From: Lachnospiraceae bacterium
Lineage (GTDB): Bacteria; Bacillota; Clostridia; Lachnospirales; Lachnospiraceae
NCBI GenBank assembly: GCA_902363665.1
Contig: CABJAW010000006.1
Coordinates: 1 to 64,000 of the forward strand
Direction: 5' to 3'
Length of the DNA: 64,000 nt
Below the pieces are notes generated by a model, which was not told the DNA's origin, ran no database searches, and saw nothing but the letters and a program-made list of their open reading frames with translations. A program made the translations under genes and the position numbers. Positions 25,738 through 34,096 of this stretch are shown here, piece after piece. Each line of letters opens with the position of its first letter. Positions within the stretch are counted from its first letter, which is position 1.

Positions 25738-27480
25738 ATGGCAAAAGTAATAGGAATCGATTTAGGAACGACAAACAGCTGCGTAGCAGTCATGGAGGGC
25801 GGGGAGCCGACGGTGATCGTGAATGCAGAGGGAAGCAGAACCACTCCTTCTGTAGTAGCATTTTCGAAAAAAGGCGAGCGTCTTGTCGGTGACGTGGCGA
25901 AGCGCCAGACGGCAACGAATGTGGATCGCACGATTCTTTCAGTGAAGCGGGAGATGGGAACGTCCTGGAGAAAAAAGATTGACGGAAAAAGTTATACGCC
26001 ACAGGAAATTTCTGCGTATATTCTGATGAAGCTGAAAAAGGATGCAGAAAGTTATCTCGGCGAGACGGTGGATCAGGCGGTGATCACAGTTCCGGCTTAT
26101 TTTAATGATGCGCAGCGTCAGGCGACCAAGGATGCAGGCAGGATCGCAGGGCTTGAAGTGCTGCGGATCATCAATGAACCGACTTCCGCGGCGCTGGCTT
26201 ATGGCCTGGACAACGGACAGCCACAGAAGATCATGGTATACGACCTGGGAGGCGGTACGTTTGACGTTTCTTTGATCGAGATCGGAGAGGGACTGATCGA
26301 GGTACTTGCAACGGCGGGGGACAACCATCTTGGCGGTGATGATTTTGATCAGAAGCTGACAGATTATATCGTGGAGGAGTTCCGGAAAAAGGAAAAAATA
26401 AATCTGGCAAAAGATCCGGTTGCCTTTCACCGGGTACGCGAAGCGGCAGAGGAAGCGAAAAAGACACTTTCTGCGCAGAGCATCGTGACGGTCAATCTTC
26501 CATTTATCACGACAGTGCACGGAGAGCCAAAGCATCTGGAGGTTGAGGTGACGCGGGCGATATTTGATGAGATCACAAGAGATCTGGTGGAACGGACGGA
26601 GATTCCGGTGCGCAAAGTACTGGAAGATGCGGGAGTGAAGACATCAGAGCTTGGTATGGTACTGCTGGTCGGCGGTTCGACACGAATTCCTGCCGTACAG
26701 GAAAAGGTGCGCCGCCTGACCGGAAAAGAGCCGTCGCACAATCTGAATCCGGATGAATGCGTGGCGCTCGGTGCAGCGGTGCAGGGAGCAAAGCTTGGCG
26801 GACTGACAACGACCGGGGCGGCGGCTGATCTGATTTTGATGGATGTGACACCGCTGTCTCTTTCCATTGAGACAGTCGGCGGCGTGGCGACACGGATCAT
26901 CGAGCGCAATACAACGATTCCGGCCAGATACAGCAAGGTCTTTACGACGGCGGCGAATTTTCAGACGTCTGTGGATATCAAGGTACTGCAGGGTGAGCGT
27001 CAGTTTGCGCGGGACAATACGCTGCTTGGAAACTTCCGTTTGAGCGGCATCAAGCGTGCGATGGCCGGTGTGCCGCAGATTGAGGTGACGTTTGACATTG
27101 ATGCGAATGGAATTGTAAATGTCTCTGCAAAGGATCTTGGAACCGGAAAAGAGCAGAGTATCACGATCACAGCGAACAACAAGCTGTCTGACGAGGAGAT
27201 CGAGAAAGCAATTCATGACGCAGCTGCGTATGAGCATGAGGATCAGCACAAAAAAGAGCAGTTGGATACAATTGGAGAGGCGAACGGTGCAATCGTGAAA
27301 GCGCAGCAGTACCTTTCCGAGAACCGAAAGACGATTGAAAAAGAGAAAAAGAAAGAACTGAAAGCACAGATCGCGGCGGTTCAGAAAGCAATCCGCTTCA
27401 AAAAGCCGGAGAAGCTGACCGATGAGGAAACAGCGAATATCCGGACGGAGACGGAGCGGTTGAAGGAGATGACGCCGTAA
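25738..27480 (+). CDS. dnaK: Second DnaK (Hsp70) paralogue, short form
   Basis: A 580-residue Hsp70, about 45 residues shorter than the heat-shock-operon DnaK at 52844. The ATPase domain is complete ([17 protein letters not shown], the phosphate loop [11 protein letters not shown], adenosine loop [10 protein letters not shown]), as is the substrate domain ([14 protein letters not shown]). The lid ends early, without the Gly/Ala-rich acidic tail. No CIRCE element, grpE or dnaJ is adjacent. The IS607 element ends within about 20 bases of its start, and the ribosome site is weak (GGA, seven bases), so the native promoter may have been displaced. It is probably a functional specialised paralogue whose expression has been altered. 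Confidence 0.92.
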   Translation: MAKVIGIDLGTTNSCVAVMEGGEPTVIVNAEGSRTTPSVVAFSKKGERLVGDVAKRQTATNVDRTILSVKREMGTSWRKKIDGKSYTPQEISAYILMKLKKDAESYLGETVDQAVITVPAYFNDAQRQATKDAGRIAGLEVLRIINEPTSAALAYGLDNGQPQKIMVYDLGGGTFDVSLIEIGEGLIEVLATAGDNHLGGDDFDQKLTDYIVEEFRKKEKINLAKDPVAFHRVREAAEEAKKTLSAQSIVTVNLPFITTVHGEPKHLEVEVTRAIFDEITRDLVERTEIPVRKVLEDAGVKTSELGMVLLVGGSTRIPAVQEKVRRLTGKEPSHNLNPDECVALGAAVQGAKLGGLTTTGAAADLILMDVTPLSLSIETVGGVATRIIERNTTIPARYSKVFTTAANFQTSVDIKVLQGERQFARDNTLLGNFRLSGIKRAMAGVPQIEVTFDIDANGIVNVSAKDLGTGKEQSITITANNKLSDEEIEKAIHDAAAYEHEDQHKKEQLDTIGEANGAIVKAQQYLSENRKTIEKEKKKELKAQIAAVQKAIRFKKPEKLTDEETANIRTETERLKEMTP

Positions 27481-27489
27481 AATACTTTT

Positions 27490-28059
27490 TCACGCATTTT
27501 TGCATTGTGCAAGAAACTGCTGATGCAGCGCATCGCTTTCATCCAGTTCCGGGTGAAATGCAAGTGCCGTCTGATTTTTGCAGCGGACGGCTACGATGTG
27601 GCCATCGACGGCTGCGAGAACCTCCACATCATCCGCAGCCTGTGAAATATACGGTGCGCGGATGAAAGTCATCGGGATTTCGCCGAGGCCTTTCAGATCG
27701 TGTACAGTGTGGAAGCTTCCAAGCTGACGGCCGTACGCATTTCTGCGGACCGTCACGGGCATGGTCTGGAAATGAACGGTTGGATCGCCTTCAATGTGGT
27801 CTGCCAGAAGGATCATGCCGGCGCAGGTGGCGAGCACCGGAAGACCGGAGAGGATCTGATCCCTGAGCGTATTAAACATGCCAAGCTCACGAAGCAGCTT
27901 GCCCTGCACCGTGCTTTCACCGCCCGGAAGGATCAGGCCGTCATAGGACTGTTTCAGATCCTCTGCTTTTCGCAGCTCGACGCAGGAAGCGCCGAGCTTT
28001 TTCAGTTTTTGTTCGTGTTCAATAAAAGCGCCCTGAACGGCGAGTACTGCAATCTTCAT
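27490..28059 (-). CDS. pdxT: Pyridoxal 5'-phosphate synthase glutaminase subunit
   Basis: A 189-residue class I glutamine amidotransferase. The triad is Cys79 (LATCAGM), His169 and Glu171 (AFHPEL); the oxyanion loop is LPGGEST. It releases ammonia from glutamine and channels it to PdxS in a 12+12 complex. Its ATG shares one base with the pdxS stop (TAATG), so the two are translationally coupled. The gene ends 9 bases from the convergent dnaK2 stop, with no evident terminator in the gap. Confidence 0.95.
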   Translation of the reverse strand: MKIAVLAVQGAFIEHEQKLKKLGASCVELRKAEDLKQSYDGLILPGGESTVQGKLLRELGMFNTLRDQILSGLPVLATCAGMILLADHIEGDPTVHFQTMPVTVRRNAYGRQLGSFHTVHDLKGLGEIPMTFIRAPYISQAADDVEVLAAVDGHIVAVRCKNQTALAFHPELDESDALHQQFLAQCKNA

Positions 28060-28931
28060 TATTTGCCTCTTTCTGCCATGAGAAGCTGGATCTCACTTTC
28101 GTTGATGCCGACCATCGCTTCGCCGAGATCTTCGGAAAGCTCAGCGATCATTTTTGCGTCTGTATAATTGGTGACCGCTTTTACGATTGCGTTTGCACGT
28201 TTTTCCGGATTTCCGGATTTGAAGATGCCGGATCCGACGAAGACACCCTCAGCGCCAAGCTGCATCATGAGCGCTGCATCTGCCGGAGTAGCGACACCAC
28301 CTGCCGCGAAGTTTACAACAGGAAGCTTTCCGTTTTCATGGACGTACTGAACAAGCTCATACGGTACCTGATACTGTTTTGCAGCTTCGAACAGTTCATC
28401 CTCCCGCATGCCCTTAAGCTGTGCGATCGCGCTGTTCATTTTGCGCATATGGCGGACCGCCTGTACAATATCGCCGGTTCCAGGCTCGCCTTTGGTTCGG
28501 ATCATGGAAGCACCTTCGTTGATACGGCGAAGCGCCTCGCCGAGATCTCTTGCACCGCAGACGAACGGAACCTTGAAGTTTCTTTTATTGATATGGTAGA
28601 CATCGTCGGCCGGAGAGAGAACCTCGCTCTCATCGATATAGTCGATCTCGATTGCCTCAAGCACCTGAGCCTCCACAAAATGACCGATCCGGCATTTTGC
28701 CATGACCGGAATCGAAACTGCCTGCTGGATGCCGCGGATCATTTTCGGGTCGCTCATTCTTGATACACCGCCTGCCGCGCGGATATCAGCCGGAATACGC
28801 TCCAGTGCCATGACGGCGCATGCACCTGCTGCTTCTGCGATCTTTGCCTGTTCCGGTGTGGTGACGTCCATGATGACACCGCCTTTTAACATCTGAGCCA
28901 GCTGTTTATTTAATGCATATCTGTTTTCCAT
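28059..28931 (-). CDS. pdxS: Pyridoxal 5'-phosphate synthase lyase subunit
   Basis: A 290-residue TIM-barrel enzyme that makes PLP from ribose 5-phosphate, glyceraldehyde 3-phosphate and ammonia. It is highly conserved: Lys79 in [13 protein letters not shown] matches the catalytic lysine of the family, with the phosphate loop in [14 protein letters not shown]. It is the first gene of pdxST, divergent from the PdxR-type regulator, which is the standard control pair for this operon. A GGAGG ribosome site lies eight bases before the start. Confidence 0.97.
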   Translation of the reverse strand: MENRYALNKQLAQMLKGGVIMDVTTPEQAKIAEAAGACAVMALERIPADIRAAGGVSRMSDPKMIRGIQQAVSIPVMAKCRIGHFVEAQVLEAIEIDYIDESEVLSPADDVYHINKRNFKVPFVCGARDLGEALRRINEGASMIRTKGEPGTGDIVQAVRHMRKMNSAIAQLKGMREDELFEAAKQYQVPYELVQYVHENGKLPVVNFAAGGVATPADAALMMQLGAEGVFVGSGIFKSGNPEKRANAIVKAVTNYTDAKMIAELSEDLGEAMVGINESEIQLLMAERGK

Positions 28932-29119
28932 AAAAAAATCCTCCCGATTATGAATGAATGTGTACTCTCAAAGTCTTTCCTGCCGGAGCTGATGATCCGG
29001 ATGGAAATCAATATTTTTCTGTACGAATCAGTCTGGGCAGAGTATAATACAAAAGTGAACTGGTTTAAATTATCAGAATAAATATATTCAGTAAGATCAG
29101 ATGAGGAGAAAAATAACGT
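28932..29119. promoter_or_regulatory. Divergent pdxS / pdxR control region
   Basis: The 188-base gap holds a minus-strand promoter candidate (TTTAAA, 17 bases, TATACT near 29041-29070) for pdxST and an AT-rich stretch before pdxR. The motif AACTGGTTTAAA near 29057-29068 overlaps the -35 and is a reasonable place for PdxR to bind. The site is inferred from position only. Confidence 0.4.
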
Positions 29120-30517
29120 ATGATTACGTATACATTCACAAATACAGGGTCAGATTCCCTGTACGAATATTTATATAAATGTATCAAAAACGATATTTTA
29201 CAGGGAAATATCAGGGCGGGGGAAAAGCTTCCGTCCAAGCGCACATTTGCAAAAAATCTGGGTATAAGTGTCATCACGGTAGAAAATGCCTATGAGCAGC
29301 TGATTGCGGAAGGCTACATTTATTCCATTCCGAAAAAAGGATTTTATGTGACGGATCTGAAGAAAGAGGTCGAGACGGAAAAGAAAACCGTCACAAAGGA
29401 AATGGTGCCGATCACCGGCGGTGAAAGTGGCTACTTTGCAGATTTTACAAGCAATCAGACACAGTCGGAGCTGTTTCCGTTTACGGTCTGGACGCGGATG
29501 ATCCGGGAAGTGCTGGGAGAAAATCAGATCCAGCTTATGACGAATCCTCCGTGTGGGGGGATCTATCCGCTGCGGGAGGCTATTGCCAAATATCTGAAAG
29601 AATTCCGCGGAATGACGGTGCTGCCGGAGCAGATCATTATCGGCGCAGGCACAGAGTATCTGTATGGCCTGCTGATCCAGCTGCTTGGGACGGATAAAAT
29701 CTACGCGGTAGAAAATCCAGGTTACCGCAAGATCGCAAAGATATACCGGAGTTGGAAGGTAGCCTGTGAATATATCGATATGGACGAGGAGGGCGTACAG
29801 ATCGGGGAGCTGCAGCGCAAGCGGGTGGATATTCTCCATATTTCTCCGTCCCACCATTATCCGACCGGGATCGTGATGCCGGTCAGCAGGAGATATGAGC
29901 TGCTCGGATGGGCAGCGAAAAGTAACAGCCATTACATTATCGAAGACGACTACGACAGTGAGCTTCGCCTTGGCGGGCAGCCGATTCCGACGATGCAGAG
30001 CATCGATGTCTCAGACCGCGTCATTTACATGAATACATTTACCAAGACGCTGGCATCGACGGTCCGCATCAGTTACATGATTCTACCGCCTCCGCTTCTG
30101 GAGCAGTTTTATGAGAGGCTTTCCTTTTATTCCTGCAGCGTATCCAATTTTGAGCAGTATACGCTTGGAAAGTTTATCGAGGAAGGATTTTTTGAGAAAC
30201 ACATCAACCGTCTGCGCAACCATTACCATAAAAAACGGGATATTCTGCTGGGAGCCATCCGGGAAAGCCGGCTTGGAGATCTGGTACACATCTCCGGAGA
30301 GGAAGCAGGTGTGCATTTCCTGATGGAGATTCAGACAGAAAAAGAGGAGGAGGAATTCCTGACATGTGCCCAGACGCAGGGCATTCGTCTTTCTCCTTTG
30401 TCAGCACATTACCATAATCGGGAAACAGAGCGGAAAAATGTATACGTTATGAATTATTCTTCCGTGCAGATGGAGGATGCGCAGGAGATTGTACGGAGAC
30501 TGGAGCGCTGTGTGTGA
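29120..30517 (+). CDS. pdxR: MocR/PdxR-type regulator (GntR HTH + aminotransferase-like domain)
   Basis: A 465-residue protein. Residues 1-75 are a GntR winged helix (GEKLPSKRTFAKNLGISVITVENAY). The rest is a fold type I aminotransferase domain that binds PLP as effector; the PLP lysine is in TFTKTLAST and the ring-binding segment in IIEDDYDSEL. It is transcribed away from pdxST and should adjust that operon to PLP level. The stop codon (30515-30517) lies inside a half copy of the dispersed palindrome, so the repeat has shaped the extreme C-terminus. Confidence 0.93.
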   Translation: MITYTFTNTGSDSLYEYLYKCIKNDILQGNIRAGEKLPSKRTFAKNLGISVITVENAYEQLIAEGYIYSIPKKGFYVTDLKKEVETEKKTVTKEMVPITGGESGYFADFTSNQTQSELFPFTVWTRMIREVLGENQIQLMTNPPCGGIYPLREAIAKYLKEFRGMTVLPEQIIIGAGTEYLYGLLIQLLGTDKIYAVENPGYRKIAKIYRSWKVACEYIDMDEEGVQIGELQRKRVDILHISPSHHYPTGIVMPVSRRYELLGWAAKSNSHYIIEDDYDSELRLGGQPIPTMQSIDVSDRVIYMNTFTKTLASTVRISYMILPPPLLEQFYERLSFYSCSVSNFEQYTLGKFIEEGFFEKHINRLRNHYHKKRDILLGAIRESRLGDLVHISGEEAGVHFLMEIQTEKEEEEFLTCAQTQGIRLSPLSAHYHNRETERKNVYVMNYSSVQMEDAQEIVRRLERCV

Positions 30518-30530
30518 ATGTCCGCTTTAC
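30514..30530 (+). repeat. Half copy of the dispersed palindrome at the pdxR stop
   Basis: GTGAATGTCCGCTTTAC equals the right arm of the palindrome seen at 781-803 and 58045-58062. The left arm is missing. Confidence 0.6.
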
Positions 30531-30633
30531 TGCAGACTGCGAAGCAGCCGGGCTTGTGAGAGGAAGTGCGGCTTGTTTGATTGGGAAGACTTGCAGTTAT
30601 AAAAAGGAATTGGAGAGATTTAAGTAAAAGCTA

Positions 30634-30662
30634 TTGAGAAATTTCTTCAATAATGATAGAAT
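30634..30662 (+). promoter_or_regulatory. Promoter of the ferredoxin gene
   Basis: TTGAGA, a 17-base spacer and TAGAAT end 29 bases before the start codon. Confidence 0.7.
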
Positions 30663-30691
30663 AAATGAAAAAATGCGGAGGATAAAGTAAG

Positions 30692-31075
30692 ATGAAAAAA
30701 CTGAAAGTAAAAAAGGGAAGTACCTGTATGGCGTGTCTGGCATGTGTGGAGGCCTGTTCAGAGGCTTTTTATAAGGTGTTTGATCCGGATAAGGCGTGTC
30801 TGCAGATCACTGAGAAAAAGACGGTTCGTCCGATCGCCTGCCCACAGTGCGGAAAATGTGCGGAGGCATGTCCGGAAGGCGCCATCACACAGAATGCAAA
30901 GGGCGTATACATGATCAACAAGAAAAAATGTACCGGCTGTGGCGCCTGCGCAAAGGCATGTCCGTTTGGCCTGATTGTAAAGGCAGAGGATACCACGCCG
31001 GCATCAAAATGTATCGCCTGCGGTATCTGCGCAAAAGCCTGTCCAATGGATGTACTTGAGGTAGTAGAAGAGTAA
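30692..31075 (+). CDS. Polyferredoxin-like 4Fe-4S protein
   Basis: A 127-residue protein with four C-x2-C-x2-C-x3-C motifs (CMACLACVEAC, CPQCGKCAEACP, CTGCGACAKACP, CIACGICAKACP), enough for four 4Fe-4S clusters. It has no membrane segment or catalytic domain, so it is a soluble electron carrier or the electron-transfer subunit of an oxidoreductase encoded elsewhere. Its partner is not in the neighbourhood. It has its own promoter and a terminator, and is followed by spoIIID. Confidence 0.85.
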   Translation: MKKLKVKKGSTCMACLACVEACSEAFYKVFDPDKACLQITEKKTVRPIACPQCGKCAEACPEGAITQNAKGVYMINKKKCTGCGACAKACPFGLIVKAEDTTPASKCIACGICAKACPMDVLEVVEE

Positions 31076-31090
31076 GAACGGCAGTATTCA

Positions 31091-31120
31091 ACATAATTAC
31101 GGAAAGCCTCCGCATACACT
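31091..31120 (+). promoter_or_regulatory. SigE-like promoter of spoIIID, inside the upstream terminator
   Basis: CATACACT (31113-31120) matches the SigE -10 consensus CATACAnT. ACATAATT (31091-31098), 14 bases upstream, resembles the SigE -35. Transcription would begin near 31127, in the loop of the ferredoxin terminator. In Bacillus spoIIID is known to be a SigE gene. Confidence 0.65.
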
Positions 31121-31148
31121 GTAAAAACAGCGTCTTCGGAGGCTTTTT
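31103..31148 (+). terminator. Terminator of the ferredoxin gene
   Basis: AAAGCCTCCG (31103-31112) pairs with CGGAGGCTTT (31137-31146), followed by a T-run. The right arm contains the GGAGG ribosome site of spoIIID. Confidence 0.85.
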
Positions 31149-31151
31149 CAC

Positions 31152-31406
31152 GTGAAGGATTATATCGAAGAGCGGGCAGTGGAAATCGCAGAATATATCA
31201 TCGAGACGAAAGCGACGGTACGGCAGAGCGCAAAAAAATTTGGGGTGTCGAAGTCTACGGTACATAAAGATATCACCGACCGCCTTTGCCACATCAATCC
31301 CTCTTTGGCAGAGGAGATAAGAAAAATACTGAATCTCAACAAGTCGGAGCGCCATATCCGTGGCGGTCTTGCCACGAAAGAAAAATATCGGCATATGAAA
31401 TCTTAG
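31152..31406 (+). CDS. spoIIID: Sporulation transcription factor SpoIIID
   Basis: An 84-residue DNA-binding protein that activates and represses mother-cell genes after SigE. The helix-turn-helix VRQSAKKFGVSKSTVHKDITDRL and the downstream basic segment SERHIRGGLATKEKY are those of the family. The start is a GTG at 31152, nine bases after GGAGG; no upstream start is possible without entering the terminator. The basic C-terminus ends soon after the conserved part, slightly shorter than in Bacillus. It is a marker that the organism can form endospores. Confidence 0.93.
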   Translation: MKDYIEERAVEIAEYIIETKATVRQSAKKFGVSKSTVHKDITDRLCHINPSLAEEIRKILNLNKSERHIRGGLATKEKYRHMKS

Positions 31407-31592
31407 AGCCTGTTAGCATGGAAAAAATGATTTTTCAAACAAACTCTGGATCACGTTATCTTCTGAAATTGGCGGGTCGCATAGAAGAGAATCTTGTGTT
31501 ATAATGAAAAACGCCGGGTGTGAAAGATTTCAACAAAATAACGCAGGGAATTCTCCATGCCCTGAAGCAGTGAGAAAAATTGTAAAATTGTA

Positions 31593-31734
31593 GTAACTGT
31601 TCAGAGCCAACCTCCAAAATGCTACGCATTTCGTCGGTGTGGCGTATCCGCCAAATAAAATTTCAAAAACAGGCTTAAAAATGCAAGCATTTTCCGCCTG
31701 TTTTATGAAATTTTGCTTGGCTTTGAACAGTTAC
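31593..31734. mobile_element. MITE, 142 bp, copy A
   Basis: Terminal inverted repeats of 18 bp (GTAACTGTTCAGAGCCAA; one mismatch at the right end) bound a non-coding, strongly self-complementary core. The flanks are a perfect 8-bp direct repeat AAATTGTA (31585-31592 and 31735-31742), a target duplication. Copy B at 62725 is nearly identical. GTAA ends and 8-bp duplications are the marks of IS66-family transposition; no transposase is encoded. Confidence 0.9.
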
Positions 31735-31749
31735 AAATTGTAATAGGAA

Positions 31750-31786
31750 GTCAAAGCGGATATTCGAAATCCGCTTCGCTACTTGT
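31750..31786 (-). repeat. Dispersed palindromic repeat, inverted copy
   Basis: The minus strand reads CAAGTAGCGAAGCGGAT-TTCGA-ATATCCGCTTT. It matches the form at 35949-35979. Confidence 0.8.
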
Positions 31787-31802
31787 AGGATCATAAGGGA
31801 AC

Positions 31803-31940
31803 CAGGCTCGTAAGGAATCTAGGCTCGTAAGGAATCTGGCTCGTAAGGAATCCTCCCGTAAACGGATCCCTCCTTACGAGATTCCGTAAACGGATCCCTC
31901 CTTACGAGATTCCGCAAGCGGGTTCTTCCTTATGATATTT
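31803..31940. repeat. Short tandem repeat array with inverted halves
   Basis: Three direct units of GGCTCGTAAGGAATCT (period about 16-17) are followed by two to three units of CCTTACGAGATTCCG with a CGGATCCCT spacer (period 28) in reverse orientation. The two halves can fold on each other. No coding frame is credible. Confidence 0.75.
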
Positions 31941-31941
31941 C

Positions 31942-32066
31942 ATAACCGAGTAGCTGCTTTACAGCTTATCAGGAGTGGCTTGTACCACTCCTGATACAAG
32001 CAAGTCCCTACCCACTGCTTATTGCTCCGCGCAACCACGCAGGGGACTTGCCTGACTCGGTTAAAA
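31942..32066 (-). repeat. Composite dispersed element, inverted copy
   Basis: On the minus strand it reads TTTTAACCGAGTCAGGCAAG and continues through the same modules as 35821-35942: GGGGACTTG, the 11-bp hairpin ATCAGGAGTGG/CCACTCCTGAT, and CTCGGTTAT. The spoIIID-thioesterase gap (31407-32121) is thus almost wholly repeats and has no gene. Confidence 0.85.
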
Positions 32067-32121
32067 TCCGCCGTCATTCAGCACAAGAGGCGGAAAAGAT
32101 ACATGAGGAGGCACAGGAAAA

Positions 32122-32601
32122 ATGGCAGAACGAAAAATGAAGCGTGTAGAGGACTCTCTTACGGAGCAGTCTCATCTGCTGATGCCAAAATGTTTGAATG
32201 CAGCAGGCTATCTTTTTGGAGGACAGCTGCTCGCCTGGATTGATGAAATGGCGGGAATCGTGGCGAAGCGTCATGCGGAGATGAACGTGGTCACGGTGGC
32301 GGTTGACAATATGTACTTCAAAACGGGTGCGAGAGTGGATGATACAATCGTGTTGATCGGTCGGCTGACACACGTTGGACGGTCTTCAATGGAGGTTCGG
32401 ATCGATACGTATGCGGAATCCCTGCAGGGTGTGCGGACGATGATCAACCGTGCATATTTTGTGATGGTCGGAACGGATGATCACCAGCATCCGGTGGAGG
32501 TGCCGGGACTGATCGTGGAGGGAGTCACACAGCAGATCGAATGGGAGGCCGGTCAGAAACGTGCTGAACTGCGCAAAATCCGCCGCCAGGAGGGCTTTTA
32601 A
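32122..32601 (+). CDS. Acyl-CoA thioesterase, hotdog fold (YciA-like)
   Basis: A 159-residue hotdog enzyme that hydrolyses acyl-CoA in the cytoplasm. The family signature is visible: N-x-A-G-Y-L-FGGQLLAWIDEMAG, with Asp as general base, then VTVAVDNMYF. Its stop shares one base with the start of the next gene (TAATG), indicating coupling. Chain-length preference cannot be inferred. Confidence 0.9.
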   Translation: MAERKMKRVEDSLTEQSHLLMPKCLNAAGYLFGGQLLAWIDEMAGIVAKRHAEMNVVTVAVDNMYFKTGARVDDTIVLIGRLTHVGRSSMEVRIDTYAESLQGVRTMINRAYFVMVGTDDHQHPVEVPGLIVEGVTQQIEWEAGQKRAELRKIRRQEGF

Positions 32602-33101
32602 TGGCAGGAAAAGCAGGAGAATATCAGCATCTTACACATGAATTTGCACCGGTCTATGATGCAAACAGCAGGATTTTGATTCTTGGCAGTTTCCCATCTG
32701 TGAAATCGCGGGAGCAGCAGTTTTTTTACGGACATCCGCAGAACCGCTTCTGGAAGGTGCTTGCAGCCGTTTTGAGCTGCAGGATACCGCAGACGATCCA
32801 GGAGAAAAAGGAGATGCTCCTTTCACATGGAATCGCACTGTGGGATGTGATCGCAGAGTGTGACATCATCGGCTCAAGTGACAGTTCGATCCGAAATGTG
32901 GTACCAAACGATCTGCGCCAGATTCTGGAAACGGGGAAGATCCAGGCCATCTATGCAAACGGCGGCACAGCAAAACGGCTGTATGACCGGTTTCAGAAGG
33001 ATACATGCCAGATGGAGGCGATCGGCCTTCCGTCTACCAGCCCGGCAAATGCGGCGTATTCTCTGGAACGGCTGACGGCGCAGTGGAGGAACATCCTATG
33101 A
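32601..33101 (+). CDS. DNA-deoxyinosine (hypoxanthine) glycosylase, UDG family 6
   Basis: A 166-residue repair enzyme that removes hypoxanthine arising from adenine deamination. The signature ILGSFPSVKSREQQFFYG, with N-R-F-W soon after, is that of the hypoxanthine-DNA glycosylase branch of the uracil glycosylase superfamily. The C-terminal motif GLPSTSPANAAY corresponds to the superfamily's DNA-intercalating loop. It lies between the thioesterase and holA with overlaps on both sides. Confidence 0.88.
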   Translation: MAGKAGEYQHLTHEFAPVYDANSRILILGSFPSVKSREQQFFYGHPQNRFWKVLAAVLSCRIPQTIQEKKEMLLSHGIALWDVIAECDIIGSSDSSIRNVVPNDLRQILETGKIQAIYANGGTAKRLYDRFQKDTCQMEAIGLPSTSPANAAYSLERLTAQWRNIL

Positions 33102-34081
33102 AAAATCTGAATGCAGATCTGAAATCAGGAAATTTCAAACAGGTCTATCTGCTTTGCGGAGAGGAAGCCTATTTGAAAAACAGATACAAAAAACGGTTGA
33201 GGGAAGCGCTGGTCGGCGCCGGGGATCTGATGAATTTTACATCCTATACCGGAAAAGGGATCGATGTGAAGCAGGTGATTGATCAGGCGGAGACGATGCC
33301 GTTTTTTGCGGAGCGCCGTCTGATCCAGATTGAGGACAGTGGGTTTTTTAAAAATGCCTGTCCTGAGCTGGCTGAATACCTTCCGACGATGCCTCCGGAG
33401 ACGTACATGGTGTTTGTAGAGAGCGAAGTCGACAAGCGCGGGAAGCTGTATAAAGCGGTGAAAGCGAGCGGACGGATCGTTGAGCTTGGGCGTCAGGATG
33501 AAAAAACGCTGACTGCATGGATTTTGAGCCAGATGAAAAAGGAAGGAAAAAGCATCCGGAGAGATGCACTCGATCTGTTTCTCGAAAAGACCGGTGATGA
33601 TATGGAAAATATCGCAAATGAACTGGAAAAGCTGCTCTGTTATACGGCTGAAAAAGATGGTGTGGAATATACGGATGTAGAGGAAATCTGCACCGTGACG
33701 ACAGAAAATAAGATTTTTGACATGATCCGGGCAGTAGCAGAAAAACGTCAGAAACAGGCGATGGATCTGTATTATGATCTCCTGTCTTTAAAGGAACCGC
33801 CGATGCGGATTCTGTTCCTGATTGCGCGCCAGTTTAATCAGATGCTCCAACTGAAAGATTTGAGGGCACAGGGCTATGACAGCCAGACCGTTGCGTCCAA
33901 AGCAGGAGTTGCACCATTTATTGCGAAACGAAGCCTTGCTCAGGCTGCAAAATTTGAACTGCCGGTGCTGCAGCAGGCGGTGGAGGACTGCGTGGAGATG
34001 GAACAGGCAGTCAAGAGCGGAAAGCTTGGGGATCGGCTGGCGGTGGAGATGCTGATTATCAGGTATTCCGGAGGGGAGTAA
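33098..34081 (+). CDS. holA: DNA polymerase III delta subunit
   Basis: A 327-residue clamp-loader subunit. The start at 33098 overlaps the previous stop as ATGA, with GGAGG upstream. The N-terminal fold begins VYLLCGEEAYLKNRY, with the delta-family helical domain III (IFDMIRAVAEKRQKQAMDLYYDLL; PPMRILFLIARQFNQML) at the C-terminus. There is no P-loop, as expected for delta. It opens the beta sliding clamp. The usual Firmicutes neighbour rpsT lies just downstream on the opposite strand. Confidence 0.93.
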   Translation: MKNLNADLKSGNFKQVYLLCGEEAYLKNRYKKRLREALVGAGDLMNFTSYTGKGIDVKQVIDQAETMPFFAERRLIQIEDSGFFKNACPELAEYLPTMPPETYMVFVESEVDKRGKLYKAVKASGRIVELGRQDEKTLTAWILSQMKKEGKSIRRDALDLFLEKTGDDMENIANELEKLLCYTAEKDGVEYTDVEEICTVTTENKIFDMIRAVAEKRQKQAMDLYYDLLSLKEPPMRILFLIARQFNQMLQLKDLRAQGYDSQTVASKAGVAPFIAKRSLAQAAKFELPVLQQAVEDCVEMEQAVKSGKLGDRLAVEMLIIRYSGGE

Positions 34082-34096
34082 TCTTTGCTGTCCTTT

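Noticed and set aside
28932..29119. Riboswitch upstream of pdxST
   Set aside because: The leader is short and without conserved structure; control by divergent PdxR explains the layout.
31803..31940. CRISPR array
   Set aside because: The repeats are only 16-28 bp with no unique spacers, they invert halfway, and no cas genes are near.
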